NCBI RefSeq assembly: GCF_002355155.1 | Contig: NZ_AP017369.1 | Location: 1,798,001-1,862,000 of the forward strand | Reading direction: 5' to 3' | DNA from: Corynebacterium suranareeae | GTDB taxonomy: Bacteria; Actinomycetota; Actinomycetes; Mycobacteriales; Mycobacteriaceae | DNA: 64,000 bases | Shown: piece by piece, positions 1-8,732 of the stretch | Position numbering within the stretch: position 1 is the stretch's first letter | Layout of the letters: every line of letters begins with the position of its first letter | Position numbers and translations under genes: made by a program | Notes under the pieces: model-generated | What the model was told of the DNA's origin: nothing | The model's database searches: none | What the model saw: only the letters and a program-made list of their open reading frames with translations

Positions 1-530
1 CTGCTGCCAACGGCCACGATGTCTCCAAGATCCACTCTGTGGCTTCCTTCTTCGTCTCCCGCGTCGACGTTGAAATCGACAAGCGCCTCGAGGCTATCGG
101 CTCTGAGGAAGCACTTGCACTGCGCGGCAAGGCAGGCGTTGCTAACGCTCAGCGCGCTTACGCTGTATACAAAGAGCTTTTCGACGCCGCCGAGCTGCCA
201 GAAGGCGCAAACACTCAGCGCCCACTGTGGGCTTCCACCGGCGTGAAGAACCCTGCTTACGCACCTACCCTGTACGTATCTGAACTGGCTGGCCCTAACA
301 CCGTCAACACCATGCCAGAGGGCACCATTGACGCTGTGTTGGAATTGGGTAACCTGCACGGCGATACCCTTTCCAATTCTTCTGCTGAAGCTGACGCTGT
401 GTTTGCACAGCTAGATTCCCTGGGCATCGACCTAGCTGATGTCTTCGACGTCCTAGAAACCGAAGGCGTTGACAAGTTCGTTGCATCTTGGAGTGAACTC
501 CTTGAATCCATGGAAGCTCGCCTGAAGTAA
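1..530 (+). CDS. tal: Transaldolase, C-terminal part (5' end outside window)
   Basis: The window opens inside this gene; the reading frame starts at base 3 and about 175 C-terminal residues are present. Transaldolase moves a dihydroxyacetone unit between sugar phosphates in the non-oxidative pentose phosphate pathway. The segment SFFVSRVD early in the fragment is typical of the transaldolase barrel. The Schiff-base lysine is expected upstream and cannot be checked here. It is followed on the same strand by zwf, opcA and pgl, the order known for the C. glutamicum tkt-tal-zwf-opcA-pgl cluster. The gap to zwf holds an imperfect hairpin. Identity is confident from motif and context. Confidence 0.95.
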   Translation, partial: AANGHDVSKIHSVASFFVSRVDVEIDKRLEAIGSEEALALRGKAGVANAQRAYAVYKELFDAAELPEGANTQRPLWASTGVKNPAYAPTLYVSELAGPNTVNTMPEGTIDAVLELGNLHGDTLSNSSAEADAVFAQLDSLGIDLADVFDVLETEGVDKFVASWSELLESMEARLK

Positions 531-549
531 GATCAGCAAGCTGCATTAG

Positions 550-598
550 TAACGGCCGACATGAGCATATTTACCTCTTCACGCTTATGTGGCCGTTA
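550..598 (+). other. Inverted repeat between tal and zwf
   Basis: TAACGGCC at 550-557 is matched by GGCCGTTA at 591-598, and the stem continues inward imperfectly (ACATGAGC against GCTTATGT). No T-tract follows, so it does not look like a strong terminator. In an operon it could act as an RNA processing or stability element. That role is inference. Confidence 0.45.
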
Positions 599-637
599 CA
601 CATCTTTCATCAAAGAAAGGATCGTGACGCTACCACT

Positions 638-2182
638 GTGAGCACCAACACGACTCCCACCAGCTGGACCAACCCACTGCGCGACCCGCAGGATAAACGA
701 CTCCCCCGCATTGCTGGCCCTTCCGGCATGGTGATCTTCGGTGTCACTGGAGATCTAGCACGCAAGAAGCTGCTTCCCGCCATTTATGATCTGGCAAACC
801 GTGGATTGCTCCCTCCAGGATTTTCGCTGGTTGGTTACGGCCGCCGCGAATGGTCCAAAGAAGACTTTGAAAAATATGTGCGTGAAGCCGCTAGCGCGGG
901 TGCCCGTACAGAGTTCCGCGAAAACGTGTGGGAACGTCTTGCCGAGGGCATGGAGTTTGTCCGCGGAAACTTTGATGATGATGAAGCTTTTGACAACCTT
1001 GCGGCCACCCTAGAGCGCATTGATAAAACCCGTGGCACCGCTGGGAACTGGGCGTATTATCTGTCCATTCCGCCAGATTCCTTCGCTGCAGTCTGCCACC
1101 AACTAGAGCGCTCCGGCATGGCAGAATCCACCGAAGAAGCATGGCGTCGCGTCATCATTGAAAAGCCATTTGGCCACAACCTTGAGTCCGCGCATGAGCT
1201 CAACCAGTTGGTTAACGCGGTCTTCCCTGAATCTTCAGTGTTCCGAATCGATCACTACTTGGGTAAAGAGACTGTTCAAAACATTTTGGCATTGCGCTTT
1301 GCCAACCAGCTGTTTGAACCACTGTGGAATTCAAACTATGTCGATCACGTGCAAATCACCATGGCTGAAGATATCGGCTTGGGTGGTCGCGCTGGCTATT
1401 ACGACGGTATTGGTGCCGCACGAGACGTCATCCAAAACCACCTAATTCAGCTCCTGGCTCTGGTTGCCATGGAGGAACCGATCTCTTTTGTTCCGGCACA
1501 GTTGCAGGCGGAAAAGATCAAGGTTCTTTCTGCCACCAAGCCGTGCTACCCGCTGGATAAAACCTCTGCTCGTGGACAATATGCCGCTGGTTGGCAGGGA
1601 TCAGAATACGTCAAGGGCTTACGTGAAGAAGATGGATTCAATCCAGAATCCACCACGGAAACGTTTGCTGCCTGCACTTTAGAAATCACGTCGCGCCGTT
1701 GGGCTGGTGTCCCGTTTTATCTGCGCACCGGCAAGCGTCTTGGTCGACGGGTCACTGAAATCGCGGTGGTGTTTAAAGATGCACCTCACCAACCGTTCGA
1801 TGGTGATATGACTGCTGCTCTTGGCCAAAACGCCATTGTCATTAGAGTTCAGCCTGATGAGGGCGTGCTGATTCGTTTCGGTTCCAAGGTGCCAGGTTCT
1901 GCCATGGAAGTTCGCGATGTCAACATGGACTTCTCCTATTCAGAGTCGTTTACCGAGGAATCCCCTGAGGCCTATGAGCGCCTCATTTTGGATGCCCTCT
2001 TGGATGAATCCAGCCTCTTCCCCACCAATGAAGAAGTGGAACTCAGCTGGAAGATTCTGGACCCAATTCTTGAAGCATGGGATGCAGACGGCACACCTGA
2101 GGATTACCCTGCGGGAACGTGGGGTCCAAAGAGCGCAGATGAAATGCTTTCCCGCAACGGTCACTCCTGGCGCAGGCCATAA
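638..2182 (+). CDS. zwf: Glucose-6-phosphate 1-dehydrogenase
   Basis: It oxidises glucose 6-phosphate to 6-phosphogluconolactone with NADP, the entry step of the oxidative pentose phosphate pathway. I chose the GTG at 638, giving 514 residues, the length known for the C. glutamicum enzyme; an in-frame ATG at 587 would add 17 unconserved residues. Near the N-terminus VIFGVTGDLARKKL is the nucleotide-binding motif (about residues 32-45), and RIDHYLGKE (about 203-211) is the family active-site signature. Residue 243 is alanine, the wild-type state at a position where an A243T change is known to relax feedback inhibition. The next gene, opcA, encodes its partner subunit. Confidence 0.96.
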   Translation: MSTNTTPTSWTNPLRDPQDKRLPRIAGPSGMVIFGVTGDLARKKLLPAIYDLANRGLLPPGFSLVGYGRREWSKEDFEKYVREAASAGARTEFRENVWERLAEGMEFVRGNFDDDEAFDNLAATLERIDKTRGTAGNWAYYLSIPPDSFAAVCHQLERSGMAESTEEAWRRVIIEKPFGHNLESAHELNQLVNAVFPESSVFRIDHYLGKETVQNILALRFANQLFEPLWNSNYVDHVQITMAEDIGLGGRAGYYDGIGAARDVIQNHLIQLLALVAMEEPISFVPAQLQAEKIKVLSATKPCYPLDKTSARGQYAAGWQGSEYVKGLREEDGFNPESTTETFAACTLEITSRRWAGVPFYLRTGKRLGRRVTEIAVVFKDAPHQPFDGDMTAALGQNAIVIRVQPDEGVLIRFGSKVPGSAMEVRDVNMDFSYSESFTEESPEAYERLILDALLDESSLFPTNEEVELSWKILDPILEAWDADGTPEDYPAGTWGPKSADEMLSRNGHSWRRP

Positions 2183-2198
2183 TTTAGGGGCACAACTT

Positions 2199-3158
2199 AT
2201 GATCTTTGAACTTCCAGACACCACTACTCAAGCAATCTCCAAGACACTTTCGCGCCTGCGCGAATCTGGCACCCAGGTGACCACAGGTCGGGTGTTAACG
2301 CTCATCGTGGTTACTGATTCTGAAAGCGATGTCGCAGCAATCACGCAATCAACCAATGAGGCATCACGTGAACACCCATCGCGTGTGATCATTTTGGTTG
2401 TTGGTGATAAAACAGCAGAAACCAAGGTCGATGCTGAAGTCCGCATCGGTGGAGATGCCGGTGCCTCCGAGATGATTATCATTCATCTCAACGGCCCGGT
2501 TGCTGACAAATTGCAGTATGTTGTCACGCCGTTACTGCTTCCAGATACCCCGATCGTGGCATGGTGGCCAGGTGAATCACCAAAGGATCCAGCACAAGAT
2601 CCAATTGGGCGCATTGCACAGCGACGCATCACTGATGCTTTGTATGACCGTGATGATGCCCTAGAGGATCGGGTGGAAAATTATCACCCGGGTGATACCG
2701 ATATGACGTGGGCTCGCTTGACACAGTGGCGCGGTCTCGTGGCTTCTGCGCTGGACCATCCGCCTCACAGCGAGATTTCTTCTGTCAGGCTCACGGGAGC
2801 TAGCGGAAGTACTTCGGTGGATTTGGCTGCAGGTTGGCTTTCCCGCAGACTTAATGTCCCAGTTATCCGTGAGGCAACGGATGCTCCAACTGTGCCAACT
2901 GATGAATTTGGCACTCCACTGTTGGCTATCCAGAGGTTGGAAATTGTCCGCACAACTGGATCGATTGTGATCACTATCCAAGATGCTCACACCGTTCGAG
3001 TAGAGATGCCAGAGTCCGGCAATCCCCCATCATTGGTTGCTATTGGTCGACGCAGTGAAGCTGATTGTTTGGCTGAAGAACTTCGCCATATGGACCCTGA
3101 TTTGGGCTACCAGCATGCACTTTCTGGTCTATCCAATGTCAAAATGGAAACTGTTTAA
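2199..3158 (+). CDS. opcA: Glucose-6-phosphate dehydrogenase assembly/subunit protein OpcA
   Basis: The ATG at 2199 gives 319 residues, the length known for corynebacterial OpcA. An open frame extends upstream to 1917 but only overlaps zwf in another frame, so the internal start is preferred; GGGG bases about 10 nt before it can serve as a weak ribosome site. OpcA is required for activity of Zwf in actinobacteria and cyanobacteria. It lies 16 bases after zwf and 17 bases before pgl, consistent with one transcript. No enzymatic motif is visible, as expected for a non-catalytic partner. Confidence 0.93.
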   Translation: MIFELPDTTTQAISKTLSRLRESGTQVTTGRVLTLIVVTDSESDVAAITQSTNEASREHPSRVIILVVGDKTAETKVDAEVRIGGDAGASEMIIIHLNGPVADKLQYVVTPLLLPDTPIVAWWPGESPKDPAQDPIGRIAQRRITDALYDRDDALEDRVENYHPGDTDMTWARLTQWRGLVASALDHPPHSEISSVRLTGASGSTSVDLAAGWLSRRLNVPVIREATDAPTVPTDEFGTPLLAIQRLEIVRTTGSIVITIQDAHTVRVEMPESGNPPSLVAIGRRSEADCLAEELRHMDPDLGYQHALSGLSNVKMETV

Positions 3159-3175
3159 GGAGAACGTAAAGCACT

Positions 3176-3883
3176 ATGGTTGATGTAGTTCGCGCACGTG
3201 ATACTGAGGATTTGGTTGCACATGCTGCAGCACGATTTATCCAGGTTGTAGAAGCCGCTACCGCAGATGATGGCACGGCACGTGTTGTTCTCACCGGTGG
3301 CGGAGCGGGCATAAAGTTGCTGGAAAAGCTCAGTGTGGATGCAGCCCACCTGCCGTGGGAGCGGATTCACGTATTTTTCGGTGATGAGCGCAACGTCCCT
3401 GTTTCTGATCCAGAATCCAACGAGGGTCAGGCCAGAGCTGCACTACTGTCTAAGGTCGCCATTCCAGAAGGCAATATCCATGGGTATGGCCTTGGTGAAG
3501 TAGATCTAGCACAGGCAGCAACAGCATATGAAGCTGTGTTGGATAAGTTCGCTCCCAATGGTTTTGATCTCCACCTGCTGGGTATGGGCGGCGAGGGTCA
3601 TATTAATTCCCTTTTCCCTCACACTGACGCAGTTAAGGAAAGCTCTGCGAAGGTTTTGGCTGTATTTGATTCCCCTAAGCCTCCTTCAGAGCGTGCAACT
3701 TTGACACTTCCTGCGGTTCACTCCGCTAAGCGGGTGTGGCTGTTGGTTTCAGGTAGTGAGAAGGCAGAGGCTGCTGCAGCTATCGTTAACGGTGAACCTG
3801 CAGTTGAATGGCCTGCTGCTGGGGCAACCGGTGCTGAAGAAACTATCCTCTTCGTCGCTGATGATGCCGCGGTGAATCTCTAA
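3176..3883 (+). CDS. pgl: 6-phosphogluconolactonase
   Basis: It hydrolyses 6-phosphogluconolactone to 6-phosphogluconate, directly after Zwf in the pathway. The 235-residue protein has the family elements LTGGGAG (about 39-45), FGDER (68-72) and GMGGEGHINSLFPH (136-149), which includes the catalytic GEGH region. A good ribosome site (AAGGAGA) precedes the ATG. It is the last gene of the tal-zwf-opcA-pgl run and is closed by a strong hairpin terminator. Confidence 0.95.
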   Translation: MVDVVRARDTEDLVAHAAARFIQVVEAATADDGTARVVLTGGGAGIKLLEKLSVDAAHLPWERIHVFFGDERNVPVSDPESNEGQARAALLSKVAIPEGNIHGYGLGEVDLAQAATAYEAVLDKFAPNGFDLHLLGMGGEGHINSLFPHTDAVKESSAKVLAVFDSPKPPSERATLTLPAVHSAKRVWLLVSGSEKAEAAAAIVNGEPAVEWPAAGATGAEETILFVADDAAVNL

Positions 3884-3891
3884 TCAGCATT

Positions 3892-3940
3892 AATCAGGGG
3901 TGTACCTTCACACAAGAAGGTACACCCCTGATTACAGTTT
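3892..3940. terminator. Bidirectional hairpin terminator between pgl (+) and soxA (-)
   Basis: A perfect 17-bp stem runs from 3892-3908 to 3917-3933 with an 8-nt loop, followed by ACAGTTTT on the + strand. It separates convergent genes, so it can serve both. Confidence 0.9.
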
Positions 3941-3982
3941 TAGAATCTCACCCCTAAGACTGTGTGCAAGTAGGTTAACTAT

Positions 3983-5125
3983 CTATACGCCCACCGCCTC
4001 TTTGATTGGCTTGTGGGAGCTGATCTGAAAATCTTTACTGTATAAAGGCGAGTCAGCGTCGAGTGCCAATTGTGCTGCTAGTTCGCCATAAGCTGGAGAG
4101 AGCTTGAAGGCGTGTCCAGATCCACCGGTGAGCACTACTACGTTGTCTACCTTGTCGATAATCGGAGATTTATCGGCAGTATAAGTGTCATAGTGGACAC
4201 TAAAGCGATTGGGCTCTGGATTAACCCCTGGGAACAAATCGTGGGTTTGGCGGCCAAATTCTGACACCGCTTCTCGGTCAAGTCGTAGATCTTCATCTTC
4301 TACGTGCGCACTCATCGGTACACCCCAGTTGTCTAGTCCAGCGATCTTGATGCTGTATCCATCAACGCATGGTGCACCGAAAACGTGGAACCCATCACGA
4401 TCACGGATGAAGCAAGGAAGATTTTCCGGTTGGAAGTCGACTGGGTTAGTGGGCAAGAACCACGTCAGCACCAATCGTCGAACTTCAAGCAGTGGAGCAA
4501 TAGAGGGCACAAGTTCTCCTGTCCAGCTACCGGTGGTGACAATCACGCGGTCAACGATCGTGGTTTGCTTGCCTGCTTGAATGATCACGTGGTCGCCGTT
4601 ATCAACAATGTTGGTGATTTTTTGGTGATCTCGTATTTCTGCACCATTGTTGCGTGCTGCTTCAATGGCACTAAATACAGCTAATTCCGGTCGAAGGGCT
4701 CCACCCTGAAGGTCAACAATGCCAGCTTCGTCATCGCGGAAGTTCAAACCTGGGTAGCGCTTGCGCATCTCAGCCGCGGTTAATCGCTCATGGGGCAGAT
4801 CATAGCGTTCTACTGATTCCACCAACCGCTGGAAAGGTGCTTCATCTTCCTTGCCAGTGCTCAACACTCCAAAATTATGGAAAATCTCGCGCCCGGAAGT
4901 ATCACTTAACAAGGCCCAGAGCTCTTGCGCACGCTTTAGCAAAGGAACATAGGTGCTGCCTTCGTGATAAGCCATCCGAAACAGTCGAGATTCGCCAGTA
5001 AATGCGCCATAACCGTGTGAAATTCCAAACTGTTCAAAACCAATAGCTTCAACACCTGGGATTTTACTCAAATGCCACAGCGCCATGGAGCCGGTTGATC
5101 CAAGGCCAATTACCGCAATTTTCAT
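3983..5125 (-). CDS. soxA: FAD-dependent amine oxidase of the monomeric sarcosine oxidase / N-methyltryptophan oxidase family
   Basis: The 380-residue protein starts with a Rossmann FAD motif (G7-L-G-S-T-G12) and has the length and C-terminal GGSGHAFKLSPAYG segment of MSOX-family DAO enzymes, which oxidise secondary amines or N-methyl amino acids. The position that carries the cysteine for covalent FAD in classical MSOX appears to be His311 (VHYDTYTADKSPIID), so flavin may be non-covalent and the substrate may differ. A strong AGGAGA precedes the ATG. It follows ocd and amt on the same strand, suggesting a nitrogen-scavenging operon under AmtR. From memory, the ATCC 13032 copy is split by a transposon; here the frame is intact. 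Confidence 0.8.
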   Translation of the reverse strand: MKIAVIGLGSTGSMALWHLSKIPGVEAIGFEQFGISHGYGAFTGESRLFRMAYHEGSTYVPLLKRAQELWALLSDTSGREIFHNFGVLSTGKEDEAPFQRLVESVERYDLPHERLTAAEMRKRYPGLNFRDDEAGIVDLQGGALRPELAVFSAIEAARNNGAEIRDHQKITNIVDNGDHVIIQAGKQTTIVDRVIVTTGSWTGELVPSIAPLLEVRRLVLTWFLPTNPVDFQPENLPCFIRDRDGFHVFGAPCVDGYSIKIAGLDNWGVPMSAHVEDEDLRLDREAVSEFGRQTHDLFPGVNPEPNRFSVHYDTYTADKSPIIDKVDNVVVLTGGSGHAFKLSPAYGELAAQLALDADSPLYSKDFQISSHKPIKEAVGV

Positions 5126-5134
5126 GGTTGTCTC

Positions 5135-6283
5135 CTAAGCGAGTTCGGGTGATTCCCAAAGGTTTAATGTCGTGCCAATCCCCTTTTCCAAAGCGTTTTC
5201 ATACACTTGGGTTGCCCACGCGACGTCTTCTACTGGCATGCCGCCGACAGAGTAGAGAATGATTTCTTCATCGTTGGTACGACCAGGCAATTTCCCGGAA
5301 CAAATATCACCGATTTGGGAAATTTTTGATTGATCCAATTCACCTTTCAGCGCCAAGTCGTACCAGTGTGTTCCTGGAATACCAAGGAGTTGATACGCCT
5401 TAGGACCGTATTCTTCTGCCCAGGCTTCGTAGAGGCCTAAGTAATCAACGACGAGGCGGGCGTCGTCAAGCAAATAAGCGTCGTCGAAGCGACCGGCAGC
5501 TGGCAGGAGGAGCAGGGCGCCTGGTTTCAGCCATTCTTTTTTAAAGTATGGGAAGGCCGAAGATCCTGCGGCGTCCGTGGTGGTTGCGGCGATGACTACG
5601 TCTGCGTCTTTGACTACTTCTTCTTCAGATCCGACGGCGACGACTTCGATCTCGGGAAATTTTTCCAACGCCCATGTTGCAAAGGCAGTAATTCCGCGTT
5701 CACTGCGTCCCTTGATCTTGATGGTGGTGATTCCTGGACGCTCTGCGATGCATGCCTCGGTGATCGTTTTGGCCATAACCCCAGGTCCGACGACGGCCAA
5801 GGTGGTTGCATCCGCCACAGCTAGGTGCTTCACGCCCACGCCGGGAACCGCTCCGGTGCGGTAGGCGGACAGCAGGTTCGCCGACATAATGGCTTTGGGG
5901 GCGCCGGTGACGGTGTCGTTGAGCACAAAGGTGTGGATCGAGCGCGGCAAGCCGGACGTTTTATTTTCTGCATTGGAGCCGTACCATTTCACGCCGGTGT
6001 TTTTGAATCGCCCGCCCAGGTATGCGGGCATTGCCATGAATCGGCGGTCCGGGCCATCTTTGGGCATGCCTTCGAAAGCAGGGTTTTCCGGGAAAGTGAT
6101 CATGGCGCCGTGCGAGTTGGAGTTTAGCCCAGCCATTTTGTAGTCGCCCTGTGCCAAGAGCACGAGGGTTTCTTCCATTACATCCACGCATTGTGCGATG
6201 TCTTTGACCCCTGCCGCAATCATGTCCGGCTCGCTTAAGAACAAGAAATTGATAGCGGTTTCAGTGGTATAGGTTGCAGTCAT
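5135..6283 (-). CDS. ocd: Ornithine cyclodeaminase / mu-crystallin family protein
   Basis: This 382-residue protein has the NAD-binding turn LAVVGPGVMAKT (about residues 162-173) and the upstream VKWYGSN segment, both typical of the ornithine cyclodeaminase/mu-crystallin family. Ornithine cyclodeaminase converts ornithine to proline and ammonia; other members are imine reductases or amino-acid dehydrogenases, so the substrate is not certain. It lies 2 bases after amt and 9 bases before soxA, all on the - strand, pointing to one AmtR-controlled unit for uptake and release of ammonium from amino compounds. Confidence 0.82.
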   Translation of the reverse strand: MTATYTTETAINFLFLSEPDMIAAGVKDIAQCVDVMEETLVLLAQGDYKMAGLNSNSHGAMITFPENPAFEGMPKDGPDRRFMAMPAYLGGRFKNTGVKWYGSNAENKTSGLPRSIHTFVLNDTVTGAPKAIMSANLLSAYRTGAVPGVGVKHLAVADATTLAVVGPGVMAKTITEACIAERPGITTIKIKGRSERGITAFATWALEKFPEIEVVAVGSEEEVVKDADVVIAATTTDAAGSSAFPYFKKEWLKPGALLLLPAAGRFDDAYLLDDARLVVDYLGLYEAWAEEYGPKAYQLLGIPGTHWYDLALKGELDQSKISQIGDICSGKLPGRTNDEEIILYSVGGMPVEDVAWATQVYENALEKGIGTTLNLWESPELA

Positions 6284-6285
6284 TT

Positions 6286-7635
6286 TTAGGCCTTTCGGTT
6301 GTCAGCAATTTGCTTTTCGACGCCCACCTGCGGGCTATCGGGTACGGTTTCCACGGGGATTTCAGGTTCCATGGTGGACCGGGTTGCCATGCCAATCCCG
6401 TTGGAATTGAGGTGGTAAGCGGATTCTGCATGTTCAGAGCGGTCGATGCCTTCATATTCTGCTTCGGCAGTGATGCGGAGAGTCATCACCTTGTTCAGCA
6501 ATGTGGCTATTACCCACGTCATGCCGAATGCGTAGGCAAGGGTCACGATGATTGCTAGCGGTTCCCTCCACAGCAAGGAAAGTTCGCCACCAAAGAAAAT
6601 TCCAGCAACCCCGGCTGGTGCAAGCGGATCACCAAACAACATGACAAAGAGTGCTCCTGCAATGCCAGCCATGCCGTGCACTGCAAAGACATCGAAGGAA
6701 TCATCAACTTTGTGTCCCTTCTTCCAGCTAATCGCCCAGAAGGACACAATTGCACCGAGGGCTCCAACTGCGAATGCTCCAAGTGGGCTAACAGCGTCTG
6801 CTGCCGGAGTGATTGCAACAAGACCTGCAATCGTGCCCGTTGCTGTGCCGAAGAAGGTGGGCTTACCGCTGAATACACGTTCAACGAGCATGAAGCCCAT
6901 CATTCCGCCAGCTGCAGCGATGAGAGAGGTAACCACGACATAGCTTGCGAGGAAGTTAGCACCACCAGCAGTGCCACCATTGAAACCAAACCACCCGGCG
7001 ATAATTAATCCAGCGCCGATCAAAATCAATGGCAGGTTGTGTGGACGCACAGCCATCGTGTGTCTGCGACCCAACACCATGGCGAGCGCTAATCCAGAAG
7101 CACCAGCGTTCATGTGTACTGCGGTTCCTCCGGCAAAGTCATGGAAGTTGAGGAGGTTTTTCATCCATCCACCTACATAACCGGATTCAGGATCATCGAG
7201 TGCAAATACCCAGTGCGCCAACGGTGCATAGACGAAGGTGAACCATAAAACGCCAAACACTAACCATGCCCCAAAGCGCATGCGCCCTGCGGCACCAGAT
7301 GACACCAGTGCCAAAGAGATAGCAGCAAACAGAATGTAGAAACCAGCCCACATGAGGTTTCCAGTGCCGTCATCTTCCATCACGCTGCGGAAACCAAAGT
7401 ATTCAATCGGATTGCCGATGATTCCCCATCCCCCAACGGAGTTTCCAAGAACAAGGCCGTGTCCATACAAGATATAGACGAGTCCGACTACTCCAAGCGA
7501 GCTCATGACCATCATGAACGTGTTGAGCACGTGTTGCCCACCAAGCATGCCACCGTAAAGCAACGACAAACCAGGGAACATCAGGCTTACCAACGCAAAA
7601 GCTGCGAGAATCCAGGCTAGATCTGAGGGGTCCAT
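6286..7635 (-). CDS. amt: Ammonium transporter
   Basis: This is a 449-residue integral membrane protein with about eleven hydrophobic segments, the Amt/MEP/Rh architecture. The two pore histidines are visible in TAVHMNAGAS (H174) and FAVHGMAG (H320). It imports ammonium or methylammonium across the inner membrane. The cytoplasmic tail is short and charged. A ribosome site GAAAGG precedes the ATG, and two AmtR-type boxes lie 43-98 bases upstream, matching known nitrogen-starvation control of amt in C. glutamicum. It is the first gene of the amt-ocd-soxA unit. Confidence 0.95.
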   Translation of the reverse strand: MDPSDLAWILAAFALVSLMFPGLSLLYGGMLGGQHVLNTFMMVMSSLGVVGLVYILYGHGLVLGNSVGGWGIIGNPIEYFGFRSVMEDDGTGNLMWAGFYILFAAISLALVSSGAAGRMRFGAWLVFGVLWFTFVYAPLAHWVFALDDPESGYVGGWMKNLLNFHDFAGGTAVHMNAGASGLALAMVLGRRHTMAVRPHNLPLILIGAGLIIAGWFGFNGGTAGGANFLASYVVVTSLIAAAGGMMGFMLVERVFSGKPTFFGTATGTIAGLVAITPAADAVSPLGAFAVGALGAIVSFWAISWKKGHKVDDSFDVFAVHGMAGIAGALFVMLFGDPLAPAGVAGIFFGGELSLLWREPLAIIVTLAYAFGMTWVIATLLNKVMTLRITAEAEYEGIDRSEHAESAYHLNSNGIGMATRSTMEPEIPVETVPDSPQVGVEKQIADNRKA

Positions 7636-7677
7636 TTTAAAGGCCTTTCAGCTAAGTGATGCTGTCGAGCGAAATAT

Positions 7678-7733
7678 TTTCTATTCCGCTATAGATAAAC
7701 CTAGTCTAGTTTCTACCTATCACTCTATAGATT
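7678..7733 (-). promoter_or_regulatory. Two AmtR-type operator boxes upstream of amt
   Basis: Two copies of CTAT-N6-ATAG flanked by T and A runs are present, at 7681-7694 and 7717-7730, 36 bases apart. This is the known AmtR consensus of C. glutamicum (TetR-family master regulator of nitrogen control). Location just upstream of amt supports repression under nitrogen excess. Confidence 0.82.
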
Positions 7734-7828
7734 TCTATTTTTATAATGAAAGTCACACTTCCCTCAGGTTTAACCGCTACTCCGCGCCTGATGACCACAG
7801 GGGATGGGCACTCGAGAAGATTTTGACC

Positions 7829-8190
7829 CGTCTTGGGTCAAATTAGTGCCGAAATAACTGTTTGACCCGTGTGGATTTAGGTGTTCACGCACTAGGCAGC
7901 ATAAGACCAAACCAGGAGACCCAGAAATTACGTTTTTGACGTTTGCGGGTCTCCTGGTTTGGTGTATCGCTCTCATTACCAAACACAGAGACCCAACATT
8001 TAAGTTTTTGAAGTTTCTGGGTCTCCTGGTTTGGTCGCTCTGAAATTTCGACCTCTAACCCTAAAGGTCACACCTCCCTAGAAGCCCGTTTAAGGGGTTT
8101 TCAAGGTCAAGCGCATACAAAAGCTCATCCAAGAAAACTGGAGGCCTTAAACAAGCGATAAACGCTAATGCCTTTTTTCATGGCAGAAAT
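7829..8190 (-). repeat. Dispersed hairpin repeat, copy A (inverted relative to copies B and C)
   Basis: The reverse complement of this stretch matches the stretches at about 25739-26120 and 34079-34447 over nearly their whole length. It contains two hairpins with long stems: 7906-7922 against 7947-7963 (17 bp, ACCAAACCAGGAGACCC) and 7978-8035, whose arms share the same ACCAAAC...GAGACCC sequence. Short open frames in it share no conserved start or coding signal, so I treat it as non-coding. It could be a MITE-like or REP-like element; no transposase is visible. Confidence 0.85.
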
Positions 8191-8222
8191 ACCTGGTCAG
8201 ATTTTGGAGACCAACTGGAGAT

Positions 8223-8280
8223 ACCAAACAGGCGTGCCAAGATTTCAAGAAAATCGAAAATCTTGGCACGCCTGTTTGGT
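8223..8280. repeat. Perfect 23-bp inverted repeat
   Basis: The arms 8223-8245 and 8258-8280 are perfectly complementary and begin with ACCAAACAGGCGTGCC; the loop is 12 nt. The outer ACCAAAC/GTTTGGT tips are the same as those of the hairpins in repeat copies A-C. It lies downstream of secG and beyond its terminator, so termination is not its obvious role. Confidence 0.85.
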
Positions 8281-8345
8281 CTTTAAGAGGTCACTGCGCA
8301 ATCAGTATTCGCCTGTGGTGAAATTAAAAATCCCACAGTGAAACT

Positions 8346-8380
8346 AAAAAGCGGCTCCCGACCCAAGGAGACCGCTTTTT
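8346..8380 (-). terminator. Terminator of secG
   Basis: On the - strand the stem is GCGGTCTCC/GGGAGCCGC flanked by AAAAA and followed by TTTTT, 14 bases after the secG stop. This is a standard Rho-independent terminator. Confidence 0.9.
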
Positions 8381-8394
8381 AAATCGCACGTGCT

Positions 8395-8628
8395 CTATGA
8401 ATAAGCCTGGATGAGATTGAGCGCGATGATGCACACAATCCAGATAACGGCAACCAAAATGGTGACGCGATCCAAGTTCTTTTCTACAACCGTGGAGCCT
8501 GAAAGATTAGACTGCACGCCGCCACCGAAGAGGCTGGAGAGTCCGCCACCTTTACCCTTGTGCAGCAAGACGAAAACCGTCATGAGCAGGCAGGCGACGA
8601 CGAGGATGATTTGAAGCGTCAATGCCAT
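8395..8628 (-). CDS. secG: Preprotein translocase subunit SecG
   Basis: This 77-residue protein has two hydrophobic segments around a glycine-rich loop (KGKGGGLSSLFGGG), the hallmark of SecG. It forms part of the SecYEG channel in the cytoplasmic membrane. I chose the internal ATG (MALTLQIILV) over one 17 codons upstream because the upstream residues are basic and not conserved and SecG starts with its first membrane helix. It follows ppc on the same strand. Confidence 0.92.
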   Translation of the reverse strand: MALTLQIILVVACLLMTVFVLLHKGKGGGLSSLFGGGVQSNLSGSTVVEKNLDRVTILVAVIWIVCIIALNLIQAYS

Positions 8629-8732
8629 ATGGAATAAGTTCCTTTGCCGTTTGAGAACCAAGGTGGACCTAATGTTCACCTGATTTCGAATAACTTTAGA
8701 TAGTATACACGAGTTCTACCCACCCAGCCGGA

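Noticed and set aside
1917..2198. N-terminal extension of opcA
   Set aside because: It overlaps zwf in another frame and the known family start is at 2199.
7906..8035. CRISPR array
   Set aside because: Two inverted hairpins with shared arms are not regularly spaced direct repeats, and no cas gene is in the window.
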